Source: Closterium sp. NIES-65 (taxonomy: Eukaryota; Streptophyta; Zygnematophyceae; Desmidiales; Closteriaceae). From it: a stretch of DNA of 64,000 bases. Location of the stretch: positions 112,501-176,500 of the forward strand of contig CANXME010002058.1 in the NCBI GenBank assembly GCA_948144175.1, given 5' to 3'. Made by a program: the position numbers and the translations under genes. Shown here one piece after another: positions 32,901 to 41,500 of this stretch. The notes under the pieces were generated by a model. That model made no database searches. It was not told the DNA's origin and was given only the letters and a program-made list of their open reading frames with translations. Within the stretch, counting starts at the first letter, position 1. Every line of letters starts with the position of its first letter.

Positions 32901-33250
32901 AGGCTGAGATCTACGCCGGGGCCATGGCTGCACAGAAGCTTCGCTGGCTCACCTACCTGCTGATTGACCTCAGAGAGCCGCCTCGTTCTCCTCTAGTGCT
33001 GTACGTAGACAACAAGGCCATGCTGGCCTTGTGTCGAGAGCAGAGACTGGAGCACAGAACGAAGAACATTGCCCTTCGCTACTTCCTTGCTCGTGAGCTA
33101 CAGCAGCGTGGTCAGCTGCGTCTTGCGTACGTGGCCTCTGAGGCCAACACTGCTGATATCTTCACCAAGGCACTTGCGCCTTGTGATCATCAACGCTTCT
33201 GTACTCAGCTGGGTCTTGTGCCTGCCTTGCCTCACTTGCTCACCTCTTGA
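29960..33250 (+). pseudogene. Element B pol, 3' part (integrase end, RT, RNase H)
   Basis: It starts inside integrase with HHINLHPKVSMLETSAALLW and continues AFRVWGSRAFVC, the AEPGG-type linker, SPQELREWFARRWRRTA, PYFVPLLQQVLGLPPST and VTRLLANVVTDPSFES. RT is then broken by TGA 31760, a frameshift near 31700 and TGA at about 31958. It has FLQGSLHEEIWLRRPPG and intact YVDD, and TGA 32306 precedes LAHLNSELQKRHTCTDLGEL. RNase H is open to the stop at 33248-33250 (LTGHADASWADDQ, SSCEAEIYAGAMA, YVDNKAMLALC). Further stops (TAG 31263, a TAA near 31351) break the linker. Confidence 0.83.
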
Positions 33251-33464
33251 CCTTGCTTGTACTGTTACATATATATATACGCCTGCTCTTGCTTGTCTAG
33301 CCTTTTATATATATATGTACTCCTGCATGTGAACTGGCCTTGTGGCCTTGAACTTGTGCTCGGAATGTGTGGTGACGTTGTGATCCACCCTTAGCTTGCT
33401 TTGTTTTGCCTTGCTTGACTGGTCTTGCGACCCCTTGTTCTCCCCCACTTTGCCTATGGGGGTG
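33251..33464 (+). other. Element B 3' tail
   Basis: Family tail with two (TA)n tracts (about 33268-33279 and 33306-33316), then 'gaactggccttgtggcc' and the polypurine tract CTATGGGGGTG before the LTR. No gene. Confidence 0.7.
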
Positions 33465-33513
33465 TGTCAGAACATTATAGCTTATGCATTTGTGTAGGCT
33501 GTAGTGGGGTAGC
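33465..33513 (+). repeat. Element B 3' LTR, part 1
   Basis: It starts TGTCAGAACA and ends GGGGTAGC, where element D is inserted. The LTR continues at 40824 after the duplicated GTAGC. Confidence 0.85.
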
Positions 33514-33649
33514 TGTCAAACATTGTATGTTGTACTTATTTAGGCTACAGTGGGTTAGCCTATAGTGGGTACACATTTCTAGGGTTAGGTTTGACCTATT
33601 TGTACCCAACTCTCATTCTAGTCATTCATTCTCGTTTCTCATTCTGACA
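33514..33649 (+). repeat. Element D 5' LTR
   Basis: This 136-bp LTR runs from TGTCAAACAT to CATTCTGACA. It is directly followed by the primer site. Confidence 0.93.
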
Positions 33650-34477
33650 TGGTATTACGAGCCTAGGTTTCACCTAGGACCGAAACGATAGGGCCCACCG
33701 TTTCCGCTAGCCGCGCCCTCGTGCGCCGCCTTTTCCTGCGCCTCGAGCGCCTCGTTCTTAAGGCCCCCTAAGGCCCTCTCGCGTCGCCCCTTAAGGCCCC
33801 TCACGGCCCCTCGCGTCGCCCTCTTAAGGCCCCTTACGGCCCCGCGCTAGCCTCTCAAGGCCCCGTGTGGCCCCGCGCTAGCCTCTCACGGCCCCCGATC
33901 GGCCCCACGCTAGCCTCTCACGGCCCCCCTCAGGCCCCGCGCTAGCCCCCTAAGGCCCCCGTCGGCCCCGCGCTAGCCCCGCGCTAGCCCCCTAAGGCCC
34001 CCGTCGGCCCCGCGCTAGCCTCTCACGGCCCCCGAACGGCCCCGCGCTAGCCCGAAATGGCCCCGTGCGGCCCCCGCGCTAGCCTCTCACGGCCCCCCCC
34101 CTCGACCCCGCGCTAGCCCCCTAAGGCCCCCGTCGGCCCCGCGCTAGCCTCTCACGGCCCCCGAACGGCCCCGCGCTAGCCCCGAACGGCCCCCAACCGG
34201 CCTCGCCCTCGCCCTGGACGGCCCCGCGCTCTCCCTTAGCAGCCCCACCCGGCCCCGCGCTCGCCCCTCTAGGACCGAGCCGAACCGCGCGACCCGACCG
34301 AGCCACGCGACCCGACCGAGCCGCGCCGCCCTAGCCGAGCCGCGCCGCCCTAGCCGAGCCGCGCCGCCCTACCCGAGCCGCACCGCCCTAGCCGAGCCGC
34401 GCCGCCCTACTGCTTCTACCACTGCTGCTACTGCTACTCCTGCTACTACTACTGCTACCACTGCTACTGCTTCAGCT
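33650..34477 (+). promoter_or_regulatory. Element D leader: primer site, hairpin, arrays
   Basis: Primer site TGGTATTACGAGCC at 33650-33663. A hairpin of CCTAGGT (33662-33668) and ACCTAGG (33672-33678) has a 3-nt loop and a different sequence from its counterpart in A, C and F. GGGCCCACC is at 33691-33699. Array 1 (about 33770-34260) has 'ggccccgcgctagcc' units alternating with 'cctctcacggcccccg'. Array 2 (34275-34410) has 'cgagccgcgccgcccta' units. A short (ACTGCT)n-like stretch follows to the ATG at 34478. No gene is seen. Confidence 0.72.
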
Positions 34478-37400
34478 ATGGCTAGCCCTACAGTTCTCTC
34501 GTTCGATACTGAGGGCCGCCCGATTAAGTTTGAGACCTGGCTCGATGATCTGCACCTGTTCCTCCAGCTCACTGCCAGAGAGGATATCTCGCTGTACGAT
34601 CACGCACTAGGCACAGTCCCTGCTCCTGCTACTACTGCTACCGCTACTGCTCGCTCGCAGTGGCAGACTCGCGATGCCCACGCCCGCTTTCCTATTCGCA
34701 ACTCCCTGCCAGTCGATGAGCGCGAGCACTTTGGCCAGCATCAGACTGCGCAGGCCCTGTACACTGCTGTAGTTGCGCGCTACTCCTCCCCGGCCTCAGC
34801 TGCACTAGGCCGTCTCTCCCTTCCCTACCTGTTCCCGGACCTGTCCGCCTTCCAGACAGTCGCTGACCTCATCACTCACCTCCGTACTAGTGATGCCCGC
34901 TTCCGTGCAGCCATGCCCGCTGAGTTTCTTGCCTCCAACCCTCCCCCGCTCTGGCTCACTCTCTACCACCTAGTCACCCGCCTCCCTGACACTCTGCGTA
35001 CAGTCAGGGACCACTTCCTAGCTCGCTGCCCCACTGAGCTCACCATTACCGCCCTAGAGAAGGAACTACTTGCAGCTGAGAAGAGTATTGTAGCTGTAGG
35101 TGCCTCTCGTGGCGACCCCCGCACCCCTTTCTTCGAGGGGTGTTCCCCCTCCCCCCTCCTCCCCTCTGTCGCCTCTGCTGCTGCTGTCGACCTTCTTGGT
35201 GCTGAGCAGGTCGGCTCTGCGTCCGCTCCCAGCGGGCGCCGCAGCGGCAAGGGCAGGGGAGGCAAGGGCGGTGGGGGTGACGGCGGGGGAGGCGGTGGTG
35301 GGGGTAGTGGCAGCGGCGGGGGCGGTGGCGGGGCTGGAGGGGCTAGTGGCAGCAGTGGGGGTGGTGGAGGCAGCGGCGGCGGCGGTAGCCGGGGTGGGGG
35401 CGGTGGTGGTGGCGGCAGTGGACGTGGCGGCGGCAGGGGCGGTGGTGGTCGTGGTGGAGGCGGCGGTGGTGGTCGTGGAGGCTCTGGCACTGGCCAGAGT
35501 GCGCAGCACCCTCAGTCCTCCCAGGAGCTTCGTGAGTGGTACTTACAGCACGGGGGTGGGGGGGGTAGCCTTAGCTGCACGTACGTCATCCGCACTGGTC
35601 GCCGCAAGGGACAGACGTGCGGGAGGGCGCACACTGCGCAGCGCTGCTTCTCTCGCCTAGATGACGCTTGGCGTGCTCAGTTTCCTGACGCTCCTGAGCT
35701 CCCTCAGTGGGCTGATCTCCTCAAGAAGGATATCGATATCTATGCTCTTGATTTTGATGTTATTCTCAAAGCAATGTATGCATTGACTATTAGTGGAGAG
35801 GAGGACCAGTACCTGAGTGTTCCGCCTGACCCGGGCATCCGCACGAGTGAGGCTGCCGCCCTAGGTGCTTGCGTGTCTGCTACCCCAGGTGCTGGTGAGG
35901 CTACTGCTCTTGGTGCTTGTGTGTCCGCCACCCCAGGTACTACTGAGTCCACTGAGGCACTGCACACCTTCACTCTAGACTCAGGCGCTTCGCGCTGTTT
36001 CTTTCGTGACCGCACTGCTCTTGAGCCCTCTGCTCGACCAGTCGTTGTCTCGCTCGCTGACCCCTCTGGGGGTCCAGTCATTGCGACCTCCTCCACCCTC
36101 CTTCCTTGTCCTGCTGTCCCGTCGGGCACACTGTCAGGTCTCCACCTTCCCTCGTTCTCTACGAACTTGGTGGCGGGTTGTGCGCTTCAGGATGGGGGTG
36201 TTCACCAGTTCACCCCTGCCTACGAGCGCGTGACACACTGCACGTGTGCTCGGACGGGCCGTCACCTGGCTACCTTTACTCGGCAGCCGGGGTCGGACCT
36301 GTACACACTGACCACTGAGTCCCCTCAGGTAGCGGCGTCTGCGTCTGCGTCTGCGTCCGGTCAGCTGTCTGCCCCCTGCTCGTCTCGCTCTCTAGCGCAC
36401 AAGACTGTCCTCTGGCACCACCGACTTGGTCACCCGTCAGTGCAACGCCTTCGGGGCATGCACGCCCGGTACCTTGTCTCTGGTCTTCCTCGGGTACTCC
36501 CTCCCCTCCCACCCTCCCTTGCTCCTCCTTGTCTTCCCTGTGTTGAGGGGCGGCAGCGCGCTGCCCCTCACTCGTTCTCGTTCCCCCCGACGACTGCTCC
36601 CTTGCAGACGCTCCACATGGACGTCTGGGGCCCAGCCCGCGTCCGTGGTCAGGGCCAGGAGAGGTACTTCTTGATCGTCGTTGACGACTACTCGCGCTAC
36701 ACCACGGTCTTCCCCTTGCGCACCAAGGGTGAAGTCCCTGATGTCCTGATCCCTTGGATCAGCAGAGCACGTCTTCAGCTGCGAGAGCGTTTTCGCTCGG
36801 AGTTTCCTGTCCTGCGCTTGCACTCTAACAGAGGTGGCGAGTTCTCCTCCGACCTCTTGGCAGCCTACTGTGCTGAGCACGGCATTCGCCAGTCGTTCAC
36901 GCTTCCGGCCTCTCCACAGCAGAATGGGGTTGCTGAGCGCCGCATTGGCTTGGTCATGGAGGTTGCTCGTACCTCCTTAGTCCACGCGGCTGCCCCCCAC
37001 TTTCTGTGGCCGTTTGCGGTCCGGTACGCTGCGCATCAGCTCAACCTCTGGCCCCGTGTCTCCGCTCTGGAGACCTCGCCCACACTGCTGTGGACGGGGG
37101 AGGTTGGCGATGCGTCACGCTTCCGTGTCTGGGGATCCCGAGCTTTTGTTCGCGACACGTCTGCGGACAAGCTCTCCTCCCGCACTGCTCCCTGTGTCTT
37201 TCTTGGCTTTGTCCCGGATGCGTCTGGCTGGCAGTTTTACCACCCTGCCTCGCACCGCGTCTTCCCCTCTCAGGACGTCACTTTTGACGAGTCCGTGCCC
37301 TTCTACCGCCTCTTCCCCTACCGCACTGCCCCGCTCCCTCCCCCGCCTCTCTTCCTCGCGCCAGGTGCTGCAGTGGTAGACCCCCTCCCCCCTCAGGGTG

Positions 37401-40400
37401 CCGCTCCCTCAGGTGTCTCTCAGGTAGACCCGGTTGAGCCTGCCGAGGTAGCTGTCGACTCGCGTCCTGCTAGAGGTGCTGAGCCTGAGCGTGCGGAGCC
37501 TGAGCGTGCGGAGCCTGAGCGGGCGGAGCCTGGGGGTGCTGAGTCTAAGGGTGCTGAGACTGGGGGTGCTGAGCCTGGGGGTGCTGGGTCTGGGGGTACT
37601 GAGTCTGAGGGTGCTGAGCCTGGCGTTGCCGAGTCTGGGGGTGCTGAGCCTGGTGGTGTTGCAGTTGACTGTGAGGCGCCTGGAGGACCTCCATCTTCGC
37701 AGCAGCTACGTGAGTGGTACTCACGGTACTGCAGCCTCCGGCGGGGTGCGTCTCGGGCTCGTGGTGCTACTGGAGCTGGTACTCGTGCTTCCCCACCACG
37801 GCGGGAGCCGCCCTCTTCCCCACAGCTTCGAGAGTGGTACGCTTGGCACATCAGTCTCCGTAGTGGAGCTGCTGGTGCTGGGGTCCCCGGAGTTGACGCT
37901 GCTGCGGGTGCTGCGGACCCTGGTACTGGAGGTGCTGCTGCTGCTGGCGGTGCTGCTGGAGGTGCTGCTCGTACTGAGGACCCGGGCGTTGGAGCTGCTG
38001 CGGGTGCTGCGGACCCTGGTGCTGGAGGTGCTGCTGCTGCTGCTGGAGGTGCTGCTGGTGCTGCTGGAGGTGCTGCTGCTGCCGCTGGAGTGGAGGACCC
38101 GGAGGGTGGAGCTTCCGCTGGTGCTGAGGACCCTGCCGCTGGTGTCTCTGCTGGTTCGAGAGTTGCTGCACGGCCACGGCCGTACTTCGTTCCGCTCCTT
38201 CAGCAGGTTTTTGGTCAGCGTCCTCCCTCTTGTCCTCCTCTCGCCTTAGAACGTCCGCCGTCTGTCCAGTCACAGCCACACTTACTGCCTGCCTCCCCAC
38301 TCCCTCTTCCTACTCCTTACACTGGTCCGACTGGAGGTCTTGCTGAGAGACGTGAGCCTGCGTCACGTCCTGTGTCACCTGCGTCTCGTCGAGCGTCGCC
38401 TGTTCGTGCTGCTACCACTGGTAGTCGTGTCCAGAGTCAGCGTCCTCCTGCTGTCCCAGGCACTCACCAGATGGCGCTTCGTCAGTCCACTGCTCCGCAG
38501 CGTGTCGCTCTCCCGTCGCCTCCTGCGTCCTCTCTTCCTGCTCTTGCTGACCCGGAGTCAGACACCCTTCGCGCTGCCAGTCCTACTGTCACACGTCTCC
38601 TGGCTACAGTTGTCACTGACCCTTCCTTTGAGTCCGCTGCTGCGTCTGCCTTAGTCGCTGAGCTTGTCGACTTTGCAGCTGCGTGTCGTCTAGACTACGC
38701 TGCGAGTCTTGTTGCTGAGTCTCAGTCTGTCTGTCCTCCGTCCGTCAGCGGTGAGTGTGCTCTTGGCACGGACGTTCTTGAGGATAGGCAGGAGGAGTTT
38801 GGTTGCCTTGCCGCTGCTTTGCCCCATCTCGTGTCCATGCTTGTTGCCCCTGAGGGAGACCCGGATGCACCAGACATCCCGACCCCACGCTCTTACGCAG
38901 AGGCGGTGGCCGGTCCCTACTCCTCTCAGTGGCAGTCAGCCATGGACACAGAGATGGCTTCCTGGAAGTCCACTGGCACCTACGTCGACGAGGTTCCCCC
39001 ACCTGGGGCGAACATCGTCAGTGGCATGTGGATTTTCAAGGTGAAGCGGCCGCCGGGCTCTCCGCCTGTCTTCAAGGCGCGTTACGTTGCGCGAGGCTTC
39101 AGTCAGCGAGAGGGAGTTGACTTCTTCCAGACCTTCTCCCCGACCCCGAAGATGACCACTCTTCGGGTTCTGCTACACGTCGCCGCTCAGCGTGACTACG
39201 AGCTCCACTCTCTTGACTTCAGCACAACTTTCTTGCAGGGCAGCCTGCACGAGGAGATCTGGCTGCGCCGCCCACTTGGCTTCACTGGGTCGTTCCCTCC
39301 TGGTACCCAGTGGAGCCTCCGGCGGCCAGTCTACGGTCTCCGCCAGGCGCCACGTGAGTGGCACGACACACTGAGGACTACACTTGCGGCTCTTGGGTTC
39401 GCTCCTTCTACTGCTGACCCGTCGCTGTTTCTACGCACCGACCCCTCCCTGCCGCAGTTCTACATCCTCGTGTACGTCGACGACTTGGTCTTTGCCACTT
39501 CTGACACAGTTGGTCTCGCTCACGTGAAGTCCGAGCTGCAGAAGAGACACACGTGCACAGACCTGGGTGAACTGACAAGCTATCTTGGCTTGCGGATCAC
39601 CCGGGACAGGGCACGGCGCACCATCACCTTGACTCACTCACACATGGTGCAGCAGGTCCTTCAGCGCTTCGGCTTCACGTACTCCTCGCCTCAGTCCACT
39701 CCTCTGCCTACGGGACACTCGCTCTCAGCTCTGCCTTCGGATGAGTCCGTAGAGCCGAGTGGTCCGTATCCAGAGCTTGTGGGCTGCCTCATGTACCTGA
39801 TGACCTGCACTCGACCTGACCTTGCATACCCTCTCAGCATCTTAGCACGCTATGTCGCTCCCGGCCGTCACCGGAAGGAGCACATGGATGCAGCTAAGAG
39901 GGTGTTGCGCTACTTGTGCAGTACGTCGGGCATGGGGCTAGTGCTTGGAGGGCGAGACCGGCCTGTTCTCACTGGGCACTCAGACGCTTCTTGGGCAGAC
40001 GACCAGGCTACTCAGCGGTCGTCCCAGGGTTACACCTTCAGCCTTGGCTCTGGCTCTGTCTCTTGGCGTTCTACTCGCTCTTCTTCTGTTCTCAGCTCCA
40101 GCTGTGAGGCTGAGATCTCCGCCACGGCCATGGCTGCCCAGGAGCTTCGCTGGCTCACCTACCTGCTGACTGACCTTGGAGAGCAGCCTCGTTCTCCTCC
40201 AGTGCTGTACGTCGACAACAAGGCCACCATTGCCTTGTGTGGGGAGCACAGACTGGAGCACAGGACGAAGCACATTGCTTTGCGCTACTTTCTTGCTCGA
40301 GAGCTGCAGCAGCGAGGTCAGCTTTGTCTGCGTTACGTGGCCACTCGGGCCAACACTGCTGACGTGTTCACCAAGGCGCTTCAGCCTTGTGACCATCAGC

Positions 40401-40456
40401 GCTTCTGTACTGTTCTAGGCCTCGTGCCTACTGTCCCTCATTTGCTCACTTCTTGA
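34478..40456 (+). CDS. Element D gag-pol polyprotein, 1992 residues, uninterrupted
   Basis: A full copia polyprotein from MASPTVLSFDTEGRPIKF to PHLLTS. Gag occupies about residues 1-260, then a poly-Gly tract (about 262-345) and LREWY at 351-355. The atypical motif is C367-x13-C381-x3-H385-x4-C390. Protease has D501-S-G-A. In integrase, His647, His648 and His652 with C685-x2-C688 form the zinc site. D715 is the first catalytic residue, N784 stands where Asp is expected, and E820 is the third. The linker has repeats of AEPERAEPGGAE type and two more LREWY copies (about 37710 and 37830). RT has YVDD at 1666-1669. RNase H has D1836, then SSCEAEI and YVDNKAT. The ATG is the first in frame, downstream of the leader. 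A relative with Asp at 784 (C, E, F) shows the ancestral state. Possible roles: helper for gag, or a product dead for integration. Confidence 0.95.
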   Translation: MASPTVLSFDTEGRPIKFETWLDDLHLFLQLTAREDISLYDHALGTVPAPATTATATARSQWQTRDAHARFPIRNSLPVDEREHFGQHQTAQALYTAVVARYSSPASAALGRLSLPYLFPDLSAFQTVADLITHLRTSDARFRAAMPAEFLASNPPPLWLTLYHLVTRLPDTLRTVRDHFLARCPTELTITALEKELLAAEKSIVAVGASRGDPRTPFFEGCSPSPLLPSVASAAAVDLLGAEQVGSASAPSGRRSGKGRGGKGGGGDGGGGGGGGSGSGGGGGGAGGASGSSGGGGGSGGGGSRGGGGGGGGSGRGGGRGGGGRGGGGGGGRGGSGTGQSAQHPQSSQELREWYLQHGGGGGSLSCTYVIRTGRRKGQTCGRAHTAQRCFSRLDDAWRAQFPDAPELPQWADLLKKDIDIYALDFDVILKAMYALTISGEEDQYLSVPPDPGIRTSEAAALGACVSATPGAGEATALGACVSATPGTTESTEALHTFTLDSGASRCFFRDRTALEPSARPVVVSLADPSGGPVIATSSTLLPCPAVPSGTLSGLHLPSFSTNLVAGCALQDGGVHQFTPAYERVTHCTCARTGRHLATFTRQPGSDLYTLTTESPQVAASASASASGQLSAPCSSRSLAHKTVLWHHRLGHPSVQRLRGMHARYLVSGLPRVLPPLPPSLAPPCLPCVEGRQRAAPHSFSFPPTTAPLQTLHMDVWGPARVRGQGQERYFLIVVDDYSRYTTVFPLRTKGEVPDVLIPWISRARLQLRERFRSEFPVLRLHSNRGGEFSSDLLAAYCAEHGIRQSFTLPASPQQNGVAERRIGLVMEVARTSLVHAAAPHFLWPFAVRYAAHQLNLWPRVSALETSPTLLWTGEVGDASRFRVWGSRAFVRDTSADKLSSRTAPCVFLGFVPDASGWQFYHPASHRVFPSQDVTFDESVPFYRLFPYRTAPLPPPPLFLAPGAAVVDPLPPQGAAPSGVSQVDPVEPAEVAVDSRPARGAEPERAEPERAEPERAEPGGAESKGAETGGAEPGGAGSGGTESEGAEPGVAESGGAEPGGVAVDCEAPGGPPSSQQLREWYSRYCSLRRGASRARGATGAGTRASPPRREPPSSPQLREWYAWHISLRSGAAGAGVPGVDAAAGAADPGTGGAAAAGGAAGGAARTEDPGVGAAAGAADPGAGGAAAAAGGAAGAAGGAAAAAGVEDPEGGASAGAEDPAAGVSAGSRVAARPRPYFVPLLQQVFGQRPPSCPPLALERPPSVQSQPHLLPASPLPLPTPYTGPTGGLAERREPASRPVSPASRRASPVRAATTGSRVQSQRPPAVPGTHQMALRQSTAPQRVALPSPPASSLPALADPESDTLRAASPTVTRLLATVVTDPSFESAAASALVAELVDFAAACRLDYAASLVAESQSVCPPSVSGECALGTDVLEDRQEEFGCLAAALPHLVSMLVAPEGDPDAPDIPTPRSYAEAVAGPYSSQWQSAMDTEMASWKSTGTYVDEVPPPGANIVSGMWIFKVKRPPGSPPVFKARYVARGFSQREGVDFFQTFSPTPKMTTLRVLLHVAAQRDYELHSLDFSTTFLQGSLHEEIWLRRPLGFTGSFPPGTQWSLRRPVYGLRQAPREWHDTLRTTLAALGFAPSTADPSLFLRTDPSLPQFYILVYVDDLVFATSDTVGLAHVKSELQKRHTCTDLGELTSYLGLRITRDRARRTITLTHSHMVQQVLQRFGFTYSSPQSTPLPTGHSLSALPSDESVEPSGPYPELVGCLMYLMTCTRPDLAYPLSILARYVAPGRHRKEHMDAAKRVLRYLCSTSGMGLVLGGRDRPVLTGHSDASWADDQATQRSSQGYTFSLGSGSVSWRSTRSSSVLSSSCEAEISATAMAAQELRWLTYLLTDLGEQPRSPPVLYVDNKATIALCGEHRLEHRTKHIALRYFLARELQQRGQLCLRYVATRANTADVFTKALQPCDHQRFCTVLGLVPTVPHLLTS

Positions 40457-40682
40457 CTTTGCTTGTACAGTGATCTCTATATATATATACCTGCATGCTT
40501 ACTCTTGCTAGGTTGTGATCACTGTATCTCTTGTTCTTTTATAAATCTGCATGTGAACTGGTCTTGTGACCGCTTGCTTGTGCTCGGAACTTGTGTGGTA
40601 TCCTTGAGATCCACCCTGAGCTTTGCTTTGCTTTGACTGGTCTTGTGACCCCTTGTTCTTCCCCACTTTGCCTATAGGGGTG
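40457..40682 (+). other. Element D 3' tail and polypurine tract
   Basis: A (TA)n tract at about 40482-40491, 'ttgctttgctttgactggtc' and a final CTATAGGGGTG before the LTR. The tract differs by one base from the CTATGGGGGTG of the other members. Confidence 0.7.
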
Positions 40683-40818
40683 TGTCAAACAGTGTATGTT
40701 GTACTTGTTTAGGCTACAGTGGGTTAGCCTATAGTGGGTACACATTTCTAGGGTTAGGTTTGACCTATTTGTACCCAACTCTCATTCTAATCATTCATTC
40801 TCGTTTCTCATTCTGACA
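40683..40818 (+). repeat. Element D 3' LTR
   Basis: This 136-bp LTR runs from TGTCAAACAG to CATTCTGACA, followed by the duplicated GTAGC. Confidence 0.93.
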
Positions 40819-40823
40819 GTAGC

Positions 40824-40905
40824 CCATAAGGGGTACAACCCAATTAGGGTTAGTACTTGTACCCAAATGTTTCATAGTTGAATCATTCTCGTTTCAGTTT
40901 TCGCA
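40824..40905 (+). repeat. Element B 3' LTR, part 2
   Basis: It continues B's LTR after element D (CCATAAGGGGTACAACCC) and ends near TTTTCGCA. Joined to 33465-33513 the LTR is about 131 bp, the length seen in F and in the solo LTR. The exact end is uncertain because B's 5' LTR is missing. Confidence 0.75.
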
Positions 40906-41090
40906 GGGTACGCTCACTTGAACAGGATCTGGTAGATTGATCTCGTTTTTAGACTTCACAGATTGTGTTATTTCATGTGGTAGTTGATTATTCAAAAGCT
41001 AAGCTATTGACCTCCCCCCCATGCTAGGCAGGGGATGGCGGTAGCTTAGTTTTTGGGTTGTTAACTGTCACGCATTTGATCATGTGCATG
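40906..41090. repeat. Host repeat copy 1 with conserved hairpin
   Basis: About 180 bp resembling 58020-58198, starting 'cgctcacttgaacaggatctgg'. It contains a hairpin at 40999-41049: CTAAGCTA pairs with TAGCTTAG, and inside it CCCC faces GGGG. The other copy keeps the pairing with changed bases. No coding sequence. Class of repeat not recognised. Confidence 0.5.
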
Positions 41091-41112
41091 TGCATCATTC
41101 ATGACATATCAC

Positions 41113-41198
41113 ATGCATTGTATAGCAACATTCTATGCATTATGCATTGTATAGCAACATTCTATGCATTATGCATTGTATAGCATCATTTATGCATT
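41113..41198. repeat. Tandem repeat, three units of 28-29 bp
   Basis: Units start ATGCATTGTATAGCA at 41113, 41142 and 41171, and a partial unit follows at 41199. AT-rich, no gene. Confidence 0.85.
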
Positions 41199-41379
41199 AT
41201 GCATGCATCTCTTTATCATTACACAACATCATCTAACAGTAACATATAATGCCAACAGTACAGCAAATCTACACTAAGCAATTGCAAAAAAATCATACGA
41301 GTTAATGCACTATGAAAAGTACCGTATTCAAAACTGCTCAACATTAATACAGTAAGGGAAGGGTATTACTGTAGTTGAC

Positions 41380-41436
41380 AAAATTTATTTTCATGATTTT
41401 ATAAAAATAAATATATATATATGAAAATAAAATTTT
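41380..41436. repeat. AT-rich inverted repeat
   Basis: AAAATTTATTTTCAT (41380-41394) faces ATGAAAATAAAATTTT (41421-41436), nearly perfect with one extra base, around a 26-bp AT loop. Just downstream, 'aattcgattgaaatgct' is repeated head to tail (41467-41500). Neither belongs to a recognised element. Confidence 0.6.
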
Positions 41437-41500
41437 GCAAAATCGATCGTTAAGGGTTGCTTCGCAATTCGATTGAAATGCTAATTCGATTGAAATGCTA

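Larger units (their letters stand above)
33514..40818 (+). mobile_element. Copia element D, structurally complete
   Basis: A 7305-bp plus-strand element with 136-bp LTRs at both ends (33514-33649 and 40683-40818, three mismatches), primer site, leader, one unbroken gag-pol frame, tail and polypurine tract. The target duplication GTAGC (33509-33513 and 40819-40823) lies inside the 3' LTR of element B. It is the best preserved member of the A-G family here and gives the reference order of domains. Its protein is more diverged from A, B, C, E and F than those are from each other. Integrase carries Asn in place of the second catalytic Asp, so self-mobility is doubtful. Confidence 0.95.
20127..40905 (+). 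mobile_element. Copia element B (5'-truncated, split by C and D)
   Basis: B is read as one decayed plus-strand element in three pieces: leader, gag and protease at 20127-22591; end of integrase to RNase H and tail at 29960-33464; and 3' LTR at 33465-33513 plus 40824-40905. The 5' LTR and primer site are missing; the element begins within the GGGCCCACC box region. Element C separates the first two pieces, and about 1.8 kb of B is missing there (most of integrase, plus the end of protease). Element D interrupts the 3' LTR. That the first two pieces are the same element is inferred from order, strand and the GCATC bordering C. They could be two related elements. Confidence 0.65.
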
